Origin: CAZSDU01 sp963662525
GTDB lineage: Bacteria > Bacteroidota > Bacteroidia > Bacteroidales > FEN-979
Assembly: GCA_963662525.1 (NCBI GenBank)
Contig: OY759717.1
Span: 2,170,001 to 2,234,000 of the forward strand
Direction: 5' to 3'
DNA: 64,000 bases
The notes beneath the pieces were generated by a model that had not been told where the DNA came from, did no database searches, and saw only the letters and a list, made by a program, of their open reading frames with translations. The position numbers and the translations under genes were made by a program. Positions 54,766 to 62,140 of the stretch are shown in pieces (position 1 is the first letter of the stretch; each line of letters begins with the position of its first letter).

Positions 54766-54810
54766 TGGCCAATACGATTTAACATGATAACAACGAAAAA
54801 ATTCAGGATT

Positions 54811-55887
54811 ATGAAAAATATATATAGCTGCTTAGTGGCAATATTCTTGATAGGATTGGTCGTTATTCCCCTGGGAAATGTGACTGCGGGAAATAAGGAT
54901 CGCTCGGGGCAGGCTGGAGCTTCGGAGTTACTCATCAACCCCTGGGCACGAAGTTCAGGATGGGGATCTGTGGGTACTTCCTGTGGACAAGGCCTGGAGG
55001 CTATCTTTACCAATGTGGCGGGTACTGGTTTCACCAAAGGAACCGAGATCATTTTCTCTTATACCAACTGGTTGCAGGGATCCGGTGTTAATATAATGTC
55101 GTTTGGTTTGAGTCAAAAGCTGGGTTCCAGCGGAGGAGTATTGACAGCCGCTGTCATGTCAATGTCGTTTGGCGAAATCGATATCACTACTTCGAATTCA
55201 CCAGAAGGAGGTGTAGGTACTTTTAAACCCAGTTATCTTAACATTAATCTGGCCTATGCAAAAGCGTTCTCAAATAGTATTTACGGGGGATTGGCTGTTA
55301 AAATCATTTCCGAATCTATTTCAGATGCCAGCGCTATTGGAATAGCTATTGATGCAGGTATTCAATATGTCACAGGAGAGAAAGATCAGGTAAAATTCGG
55401 GATTGCTTTGAAGAATGTTGGGGCTCCGATGAAGTTTAACGGTGACGGTCTTTCTTTCCGTGGGATCATTCCAGGTCATGGAAACGATAACGACTTGTTT
55501 ACAGTTGAGCAACGTTCGGCACGGTATGAGCTTCCGGCAACGCTACGCATCGGTGCATCTTATGATTTTCTTATCGGAGAAATGCATCGTATTACCTTAG
55601 CAGGAAACTTTACATCTAACTCCTTTACCAAGGATCAGTTTACACTCGGTCTGGAGTATGCTTTGAAATATTACTTCCAGATCCGGGCTGGTTATACTTA
55701 CCAGGGTGGAATGTTCAATAGTAATGCTGCTGAAAGAGGCACCGTATTTACCGGCCCTAGCGCGGGCTTCACTGTTTCTGTTCCGTTCAATAAAGAAAAA
55801 GCAACGGGAATTGGCATCGATTATTCTTACAGGGCAACGAATCCTTTCTCTGGAACTCACAGCATAGGTTTAAAACTTAACTTTTAA
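54811..55887 (+). CDS. PorV/PorQ-family outer membrane protein
   Basis: 358 residues from the ATG at 54811 (MKNIYSCLVAIFLIG signal peptide, cut near TAG). The mature start GASELLINPWARSSGWG with LEAIFTNVAG and FSYTNWLQG is the N-terminus of the PorV/PorQ family, FadL-like 14-strand barrels. The C-terminus HSIGLKLNF ends in Phe as outer-membrane proteins do. PorV carries T9SS cargo to the sortase complex. This is probably a paralogue dedicated to the operon, because the core porV usually lies elsewhere (next to porU). Third gene of the trio. Confidence 0.85.
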   Translation: MKNIYSCLVAIFLIGLVVIPLGNVTAGNKDRSGQAGASELLINPWARSSGWGSVGTSCGQGLEAIFTNVAGTGFTKGTEIIFSYTNWLQGSGVNIMSFGLSQKLGSSGGVLTAAVMSMSFGEIDITTSNSPEGGVGTFKPSYLNINLAYAKAFSNSIYGGLAVKIISESISDASAIGIAIDAGIQYVTGEKDQVKFGIALKNVGAPMKFNGDGLSFRGIIPGHGNDNDLFTVEQRSARYELPATLRIGASYDFLIGEMHRITLAGNFTSNSFTKDQFTLGLEYALKYYFQIRAGYTYQGGMFNSNAAERGTVFTGPSAGFTVSVPFNKEKATGIGIDYSYRATNPFSGTHSIGLKLNF

Positions 55888-55923
55888 TCATTCGATCAGA
55901 AGTTTACTTTAACTACATTTCTT

Positions 55924-55958
55924 AGGTAAAAGGACCCTTTATTCAGGGTCTTTTGCCT
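55924..55958 (+). terminator. Hairpin between the PorV-family gene and greA
   Basis: A long stem of about 14 pairs with one bulged G and one G-U pair (AGGTAAAAGGACCCT / AGGGTCTTTTGCCT, 6-base loop). The run TTTT is within the 3' arm rather than after it, so it is a likely but imperfect terminator. Confidence 0.55.
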
Positions 55959-55988
55959 TATTGTAAAAGCAAATCTAATACTTCCACA

Positions 55989-56462
55989 ATGTCGGAGCTT
56001 AAGTATTACACACCAGAAGGATTACAAAACCTTAAAGAGGAGTTAAATCAGTTAGTTACTGAAGAACGACCCAATATCAGCCGGCAGATTGCTGAAGCCC
56101 GGGATAAAGGCGATTTGTCAGAAAATGCAGAATATCATGCTGCTAAAGAAGCACAGGGATTGCTGGAAATTAAAATTTCAAAGCTTCAAACCATGATAAG
56201 CAATGCTCGATTAATTGATGAAACAAAACTAGATTATTCCAAAGTTCTAATTTTCTCAACAGTTAAATTGAGAAATATTCAAAATGGAGCGATAGTAACT
56301 TATACCCTGGTGCCTGAAAATGAAGCTAATGTTAAAATGGGAAAAATTTCAGTAAACTCACCGATTGCCAAGGGCATTCTGGGGAAGGTAATTGGTGAGA
56401 AGGCTGAAATTGTCGTGCCTGCTGGAACAGTATTTCTTGAAATCATTGAAATCACAAGATAG
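55989..56462 (+). CDS. greA: Transcription elongation factor GreA
   Basis: 157 residues from the ATG at 55989, the normal GreA length; the frame is open 12 codons further upstream into the terminator region. The coiled-coil tip has the catalytic acidic pair in DKGDLSENAEYHAAKEAQ. The C-terminal FKBP-like domain ends in SPIAKGILGKVIGEKAEIVV and PAGTVFLEIIEI. It enters the secondary channel of stalled RNA polymerase and stimulates cleavage of the backtracked RNA. HIT-family gene follows after 9 bases. Confidence 0.93.
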   Translation: MSELKYYTPEGLQNLKEELNQLVTEERPNISRQIAEARDKGDLSENAEYHAAKEAQGLLEIKISKLQTMISNARLIDETKLDYSKVLIFSTVKLRNIQNGAIVTYTLVPENEANVKMGKISVNSPIAKGILGKVIGEKAEIVVPAGTVFLEIIEITR

Positions 56463-56471
56463 ACCAATAAA

Positions 56472-56867
56472 ATGGCGAGTATATTTACGAGAATTGTAAA
56501 TGGGGAAATACCCTGTTATAAAGTAGCCGAGGATGATAATTATCTCGCTTTTCTGGATATAAATCCCTTACAGGAAGGTCATACTCTGGTAATTCCCAAA
56601 AAGGAAATAAACTATATTTTAGATATAGAAGATGACCTCCATGGAGGATTATGGAATTTTGCGAAAAAAGTTGGAAAGGCGATTGAAACTGTTGTTCCTT
56701 GTCAGCGCATTGGCATTACAGTGATTGGACTTGAAGTACCTCATGCCCACATCCACCTGATTCCCTTGAAAGGCATGTATGACATGGATTTCAGAAAACC
56801 AAAATATTCCTGCTCTCCTGAAGAATTAAAATCACTCGCGGAAAAAATATCTGCTGAAGTTGAATGA
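56472..56867 (+). CDS. HIT-family nucleotide hydrolase/transferase
   Basis: 131 residues with the histidine-triad motif VPHAHIHLIPLKG near residue 95 and the N-terminal FTRIVNGEIPCYKVAEDD. It resembles HinT-like enzymes that split AMP-linked phosphoramidates. It lies 9 bases after greA, so the two are probably one transcript. Convergent with purF. In the middle, GITVIGLEVPHAH takes the place of the more common GLNVG...GQxVxHxH, a Bacteroidota-type variation. Confidence 0.9.
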   Translation: MASIFTRIVNGEIPCYKVAEDDNYLAFLDINPLQEGHTLVIPKKEINYILDIEDDLHGGLWNFAKKVGKAIETVVPCQRIGITVIGLEVPHAHIHLIPLKGMYDMDFRKPKYSCSPEELKSLAEKISAEVE

Positions 56868-56896
56868 TCTTGAGGTCGCAATTGTGAAAACAATTA

Positions 56897-58798
56897 TCAA
56901 TAGGCCCTAACGTTTTTTCCTTCAATATAATTCAAAAAAGCCTTATTAACTACTTTATTCCCGCCGGGTGTTGGATAATTTCCTGTAAAGTACCAATCTC
57001 CTGTATGATCAGGACATGCAGCATGTAAATCTTCAATAGTTTGGAATATTATCTGAACACTTGCATGGCAGGTCGATGGAGTCAATAATTTAGTTATTTT
57101 TTCTGAAATTTTTAATGCTGGAAAAGGTTTATATATTTCTTTTACGTAGTTGACAATTTTTTCTTTTTGACATTTTTCCTGAAGTTTTGATTTTCTGTAA
57201 ACTTCATTGATGACATTTTCCTGATGGGTTTCCTTGAGTAAATCAATGGCCGCCTTAAATGCAATAAAATCGGTCAATTTAGCCATATCGATTCCGTAGC
57301 AATCTGGATAACGGATTTGAGGTGCAGAAGAGACTATGATGATCTTTTTTGGACCCAGTCGATCAAGGATACGGATAATGCTTTGCTTCAGTGTTGTTCC
57401 CCTCACAATGGAATCATCAAGTACAACGAGGGTATCTTTCCCGTGCCGGATACTGCCATAAGTGACATCATAAACGTGTGCAGCTAGATCGTCTCGCTGG
57501 GAATCCTGTGTGATGAATGTTCTTAATTTTAAATCCTTCACGGCTACCTTCTCCACCCTGGGTCTGAGCCGAAAAATGGCATTCAGTTTTTCAGGAGTAA
57601 GATCATGTCTTGCTTCGAAAATTTTTTCCGCTTTGATTTTATCACAAAAACCCGCGACTTCCTCTATCAGTCCGTAATAGGCATCAATAGCAGTGTTCGG
57701 AATATAGGAGAAAACAGTATTTTCGAGGTCGTAATCAATGGCCTTTAAAATGGATGGGGCCAGGAATTTTCCCAATTTTTTTCTTTCCTGATAAATATCC
57801 GTATCCGTTCCTCTTGAAAAATAGATGCGTTCAAAGGAGCATGATTTTTTTTCCAGTGGTTTTCGGAAGGGCAATTCAGTCACCTTCCCATTCTTTTTTA
57901 TAATCAGGGCAAAGCCGGGTTTAATCTCATGGATGGCTTCAGACCCAACTTGCAATGCTGTCTGAATCGCAGGTCGCTCAGAAGTTACCACTACCACTTC
58001 CTCATTATGGTAAAAATATGCTGGTCTGATGCCCGAAGGATCACGCATGACAAAAGCATCACCATGACCAAAAAGCCCTGCGATAACATAACCTCCATCC
58101 CAGGTTTTGGCAGAACGCCGCAGAATTTTTTGTACGTTCAACTGTCGGGCAATCTGGAAAGTGATTTCCCTTTTTCCGTAGCCCTGTTGCTTGAACTTTT
58201 GATACAATTCTTCATTTTCTTCATCCAGGAAATGCCCGATTTTCTCTAAAATCGTGATCGTGTCAGATGTTTCCACAGGATACTGGCCAAGATCGATAAG
58301 TTTCTCAAAAAGTTCATCAACATTGGTAAGATTGAAATTTCCTGCCAATACAAGATTCTTGGTCATCCAATTATTTTCTCTGACAAAAGGATGAAGGCTT
58401 AATAATGTATTCTTGCCATAAGTCCCGTACCTGAGATGTCCAAGGTAGAGTTCCCCTATGGTGCTCACATTATTTTTAAGCCAGGTTACATCATTTAGCC
58501 GATGAGGATGATGATCTTCAATGTCTTTTAGCGACAATGCCACTTTTGAAAAGATATCCCGGATAGGAGCATCGGCATTGGAGCGAATCCGGTTAATGAA
58601 TCTGGTCCCCGGTTCCAGATCAAATTTGATGGTAGCGATTCCGGCTCCATCCTGGCCCCGGTTATGCTGTTTCTGCATCAGAAGGTGCAGTTTATTCAGG
58701 CCAAAAAAGGCTGTCCCGTATTTGGCCAGATAGAATTCGAGCGGTTTTAGAAGACGGATTAATGCAATGCCGCATTCATGATTGATGAAATCGCTCAT
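56897..58798 (-). CDS. purF: Amidophosphoribosyltransferase (long Bacteroidota form)
   Basis: 633 residues from the ATG at 58796-58798. The class II glutamine amidotransferase nucleophile is Cys9 (SDFINHE before CGIALIRL), with a short propeptide, and HNRGQDGAGIA follows. The PRPP-binding motif VVLDDSIVRGTTL is near residue 465. It is about 130-160 residues longer than E. coli PurF, with extra sequence after the PRPP domain; I recall this length as usual in the phylum. It makes phosphoribosylamine, the first step of purine synthesis. The 48 upstream in-frame codons overlap the TPR gene and are rejected. Confidence 0.88.
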   Translation of the reverse strand: MSDFINHECGIALIRLLKPLEFYLAKYGTAFFGLNKLHLLMQKQHNRGQDGAGIATIKFDLEPGTRFINRIRSNADAPIRDIFSKVALSLKDIEDHHPHRLNDVTWLKNNVSTIGELYLGHLRYGTYGKNTLLSLHPFVRENNWMTKNLVLAGNFNLTNVDELFEKLIDLGQYPVETSDTITILEKIGHFLDEENEELYQKFKQQGYGKREITFQIARQLNVQKILRRSAKTWDGGYVIAGLFGHGDAFVMRDPSGIRPAYFYHNEEVVVVTSERPAIQTALQVGSEAIHEIKPGFALIIKKNGKVTELPFRKPLEKKSCSFERIYFSRGTDTDIYQERKKLGKFLAPSILKAIDYDLENTVFSYIPNTAIDAYYGLIEEVAGFCDKIKAEKIFEARHDLTPEKLNAIFRLRPRVEKVAVKDLKLRTFITQDSQRDDLAAHVYDVTYGSIRHGKDTLVVLDDSIVRGTTLKQSIIRILDRLGPKKIIIVSSAPQIRYPDCYGIDMAKLTDFIAFKAAIDLLKETHQENVINEVYRKSKLQEKCQKEKIVNYVKEIYKPFPALKISEKITKLLTPSTCHASVQIIFQTIEDLHAACPDHTGDWYFTGNYPTPGGNKVVNKAFLNYIEGKNVRAY

Positions 58799-58860
58799 GG
58801 AATAAGGTGTAAAATGAATTACAAAGATAGGGATTATTTCTTTGACAAAAAGCCCGTAAC

Positions 58861-61056
58861 CTATCTGCCAAAACAGTGTTGTTCGATGAGCTTTAATGCC
58901 TGTTTGTTTCCTGTTGCCACACTCTTCTGCCAATCGCGACAAGCACCTTCCATATCCCTCATATGAAATTTTACAGATCCTCTTCCCATATAGGCATCTC
59001 CATAATCAGGATTTAGCTTTATTGCGGTGTCGAAATCATGGATGGCTTCAGTGAATTGTTTTAACGCAAAGGCACGAATGATTGCCCGGTTATTATAGGC
59101 TTTATAATATTTCGGGTTCAATTCAATAGACTTTGTGAAATCCGCCATGGCAGCCATATAATTTCCTTCTTTATACTTTTTGTTTCCACTATTAAAATAA
59201 ACAACGGCGTCTTCTATTTTTTCTCTGGTAATTTCTGGATTGTTTTTCCCAGCCGGAAGAAGCGGGTTGTTCCGGGTTTCATTGTATATCTCAGACAAAG
59301 CAGAATATATAGAAGTATTTTTTCCTTCTGATTTTTGAAGAGCATACAATAAGAAAACTTCTGCTGTATAATAATCCCCGGTTTGATAATAGAAAGAACC
59401 AATATTCTGCAGGACATTGGCTGAATAATCATATTTCTTATAGAATCTGTCAATCCATTCGCCGCTATTGGATAATAGTCCGGAATTAAAAACATACCTG
59501 AGTTTCGTTACATCAAGGTCTTGAGTCAGGTTCAGCCTGGATAATATGGATGAGGTTTGGGGAGGTTCCATAAATGTCTTATATCCTTGATGTGCAAAAA
59601 CAACAGCTATTCCGTCAATATAAATAAGGCGCCATTCAGGGTTATTGGCAAGTTGTTCGGTCCATGGATAGTAAACCTGATAATTATAGACCATCAAATC
59701 AGGATGGTATTTTTCGATAAGCCTTTGTAAACCTCCATTCCAGCTATCATATACCTCATGATAAAGATCTTCTTTAATAACCTCCAACCTTGCATCAATG
59801 AAAACTGGTTGCGGAATGCACCAGGATAACCATCCGCCGAAACTAAGACTGTTGATAATCCTGCCATTAAGGTTGTTTTCGATCAGGAAAGTGGTGACCA
59901 TAACGGGTTGTTGGAGAGTATCAATGCCCATTCCCGTTTTATTGTATGATTTATTGGAAATATAATAGTCATTGGTATAGATCCGTGCAGTAAAACCAAG
60001 AGTTATTATGGTAAAAAGTGTAATTATTGTATACTGACCGATGCGTATGACTTTTCCATTTTTAAATTTGAGATGATCCCGGATCTTTTCATGTACTTCT
60101 TTCCAGGCAGAACTGATTACTGGGAAAGCGATGATGATGAACAGTGGGATATTGCGAATGGCAAGGAAAGAAAGGTAGAGAAATATAATCAGCAAAATGA
60201 ACTCATGAAGTTTTCTTCTTTTCCAGGTAATTATTGTCAGAAGAATGGTAAGAGTGGAAAAAATAAGAAATAGAAACTCTTTGGTATTAAATGATTTCAG
60301 GTGATATATTGAACTGAATTCCTTGATATGCTGATTGAAAATGTTTTCATTTTCAAACCGGGTAAATAACTCGATCGGGAAAGTAAAACCTTTAAAGAAA
60401 TACGGGTTTAGCAAGCAAGTGAAGATTGAGAGTAACATCCAAAAAATAAAGATACGATCAAGTTTTTTTTTCTTTACTGTTAATGAGATGGAATAAGCCA
60501 GGAACAAAATAAAACCTAAAACAAATAAGCCCTGTGTGTTGCACCAGAGAAGCATGATACAAGGGATAAAAAAGAGAAAATTTTTCCTGCTGTAGAAATA
60601 GACATCAAGAATAATTAAAATCACAGAGATATATAGAAATGTTAACATTTCCGGTCTGAGCATAATCCGAGGTTCAATTATTAAGTACCCAAAAAATAAC
60701 AAAATACAGGTGATAAACGTCGGAATTTTAAACATGCGGTTCCTCAGTAACAGCAGACATAAAAGGGTAAGACTTAAAACGGTAACCAACAAACTTAACC
60801 CAGGATATCCCGTTGCACTATAGACTTGAAACACAAAAACCTGGAATAACCAATGAAGATCTATATATTCATTGGTGCTTACCGTATATGTAGAAATATC
60901 ATGATGTGGAATTGCCTTGTTTTCCAGGATCCACTTACCTGCTTTCAGATGAAAGCCTAGATCAGGGTCCGATAGAAGCCTGAAGGATAATAAAAAGATA
61001 AGAAGATAGACTGCAATTGATGGAATGGTCCACCTTGACATGGCCGATGGGTTCAT
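58861..61056 (-). CDS. Multi-pass membrane protein with C-terminal TPR repeats
   Basis: 731 residues. About ten or eleven membrane segments fill residues 10-370. SDPDLGFHLKAGKWI after the first one and the periplasmic GWLSWCIPQPVFIDARLEVI segment resemble GT-C-fold glycosyltransferases and related membrane proteins; the acidic DPD is in the loop where such enzymes often keep a catalytic acid. TPR units follow at about 545-580 and 620-715 (YKEGNYMAAMADFTKSIELN, then QFTEAIHDFDTAIKLNPDYG). The role is not known. The gene is 62 bases upstream of purF, and its start is 50 bases from mnmH on the other strand. Confidence 0.65.
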   Translation of the reverse strand: MNPSAMSRWTIPSIAVYLLIFLLSFRLLSDPDLGFHLKAGKWILENKAIPHHDISTYTVSTNEYIDLHWLFQVFVFQVYSATGYPGLSLLVTVLSLTLLCLLLLRNRMFKIPTFITCILLFFGYLIIEPRIMLRPEMLTFLYISVILIILDVYFYSRKNFLFFIPCIMLLWCNTQGLFVLGFILFLAYSISLTVKKKKLDRIFIFWMLLSIFTCLLNPYFFKGFTFPIELFTRFENENIFNQHIKEFSSIYHLKSFNTKEFLFLIFSTLTILLTIITWKRRKLHEFILLIIFLYLSFLAIRNIPLFIIIAFPVISSAWKEVHEKIRDHLKFKNGKVIRIGQYTIITLFTIITLGFTARIYTNDYYISNKSYNKTGMGIDTLQQPVMVTTFLIENNLNGRIINSLSFGGWLSWCIPQPVFIDARLEVIKEDLYHEVYDSWNGGLQRLIEKYHPDLMVYNYQVYYPWTEQLANNPEWRLIYIDGIAVVFAHQGYKTFMEPPQTSSILSRLNLTQDLDVTKLRYVFNSGLLSNSGEWIDRFYKKYDYSANVLQNIGSFYYQTGDYYTAEVFLLYALQKSEGKNTSIYSALSEIYNETRNNPLLPAGKNNPEITREKIEDAVVYFNSGNKKYKEGNYMAAMADFTKSIELNPKYYKAYNNRAIIRAFALKQFTEAIHDFDTAIKLNPDYGDAYMGRGSVKFHMRDMEGACRDWQKSVATGNKQALKLIEQHCFGR

Positions 61057-61079
61057 TAGGTAAAAATAGCAATTATTAT

Positions 61080-61087
61080 TATTTTTG
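61080..61087 (+). promoter_or_regulatory. Putative -7 box of the mnmH operon
   Basis: TATTTTTG matches TAnnTTTG and predicts transcription from about 61094, 12 bases before the ATG at 61106. It covers the TTG that would otherwise open the frame. No TTTG at the expected -33 distance. Confidence 0.45.
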
Positions 61088-61105
61088 CATGTCTTAGGTT
61101 TGAAA

Positions 61106-62140
61106 ATGATTGAAAGGATTGAAGTTGCTACTTTCCTGGAGAGAATCAGGAACTTCCTTGTCCTGGATGTCAGATCTCCACAAGAATTTGTCCAGGGAAA
61201 TATCCCCGGTGCAGTTAATATTCCTCTTTTTACCGATACAGAACATTCCCTGATAGGAACTCTGTATCATCAGCAAGGAAGGAATGACGCAATTGTTAAA
61301 GGTCTTGATATTTGCCTTCCAAAGACATCAGATTATCTCCAACAGTTTAGAAAAACAAAGGCAACCGATAACATTTTAGTATATTGCTGGCGTGGAGGAA
61401 TGAGAAGTGCTCTAATGGCAGAGGTTTTTTCAACCGCTGGTTATCAGATTAATATTTTATGTGGTGGATATAAATCATACCGGAAATTTATCCGTTCGGG
61501 TTTTTCAAAAGAAGTCACCATCGTCGTTTTGGGAGGATATGCTGGAAGCGGGAAAACATTACTCCTTGAATCACTTGCTAATCAAGGAGAACAAGTCATT
61601 AACCTGGAGAAGTTAGCCAAACACAAGGGTTCTGTGTTCGGTGCTTTGGGACAGGGAAATCAACCAACCAACGAACAATTTGAGAATAATCTCTATTCAC
61701 ATTGGTCTGTATTGGATAGTTCCAGGCCAATCTGGATCGAAGATGAAAGCAGGATGATAGGGAATGTGACTTTACCTGAACCGCTGATCAAACGTTTGTC
61801 TGAAGAAATAATGATCCGCATGGAGGTTCCCTTATCGGCTAGAATTAATCGGTTGGTTCAGGACTATGCAGGGTTTGATAAATCATTGCTGGCAGAAGCT
61901 ATCCTGAAAATTAAGGAAAGATTGGGTGGCGGGAACACAAAAGAAGCTGTTTCATCATTATTATCAGGGCATTATGAAAAAACAGCAGAGATACTTCTTG
62001 CTTACTATGATAAGATGTATCAGTTTTCCATGGGGAAGAGAAACCCCGGAAAAACATTTCAGCTTACCATCACATCAGGGAATGTCGAAGAAAATGCAAA
62101 AAAGTTGATAGATTATTTAAAAAGGATATTAGCGAAATGA
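61106..62140 (+). CDS. mnmH: tRNA 2-selenouridine synthase
   Basis: 344 residues from the ATG at 61106. The rhodanese domain has FLVLDVRSPQEFVQGNIPGA and the catalytic Cys in VYCWRGGMRSALMA. The P-loop domain has VVLGGYAGSGKTLLL and WIEDESRMIG. The enzyme (also SelU/YbbB) replaces sulfur with selenium at the wobble uridine of Lys, Glu and Gln tRNAs by way of a geranylated intermediate, using selenophosphate. Its stop overlaps, as ATGA (62137-62140), the start of the gene that would supply that selenophosphate, so the two must be one operon. Confidence 0.92.
   Translation: MIERIEVATFLERIRNFLVLDVRSPQEFVQGNIPGAVNIPLFTDTEHSLIGTLYHQQGRNDAIVKGLDICLPKTSDYLQQFRKTKATDNILVYCWRGGMRSALMAEVFSTAGYQINILCGGYKSYRKFIRSGFSKEVTIVVLGGYAGSGKTLLLESLANQGEQVINLEKLAKHKGSVFGALGQGNQPTNEQFENNLYSHWSVLDSSRPIWIEDESRMIGNVTLPEPLIKRLSEEIMIRMEVPLSARINRLVQDYAGFDKSLLAEAILKIKERLGGGNTKEAVSSLLSGHYEKTAEILLAYYDKMYQFSMGKRNPGKTFQLTITSGNVEENAKKLIDYLKRILAK

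Noticed and set aside
56880..56895. 6-bp GAAA-loop hairpin between the HIT gene and purF as a terminator
   Set aside because: The stem is short and AT-rich and there is no T tract on either side.
58799..58942. 48-codon extension of purF
   Set aside because: It overlaps the end of the TPR membrane protein gene and would bury the N-terminal catalytic Cys.
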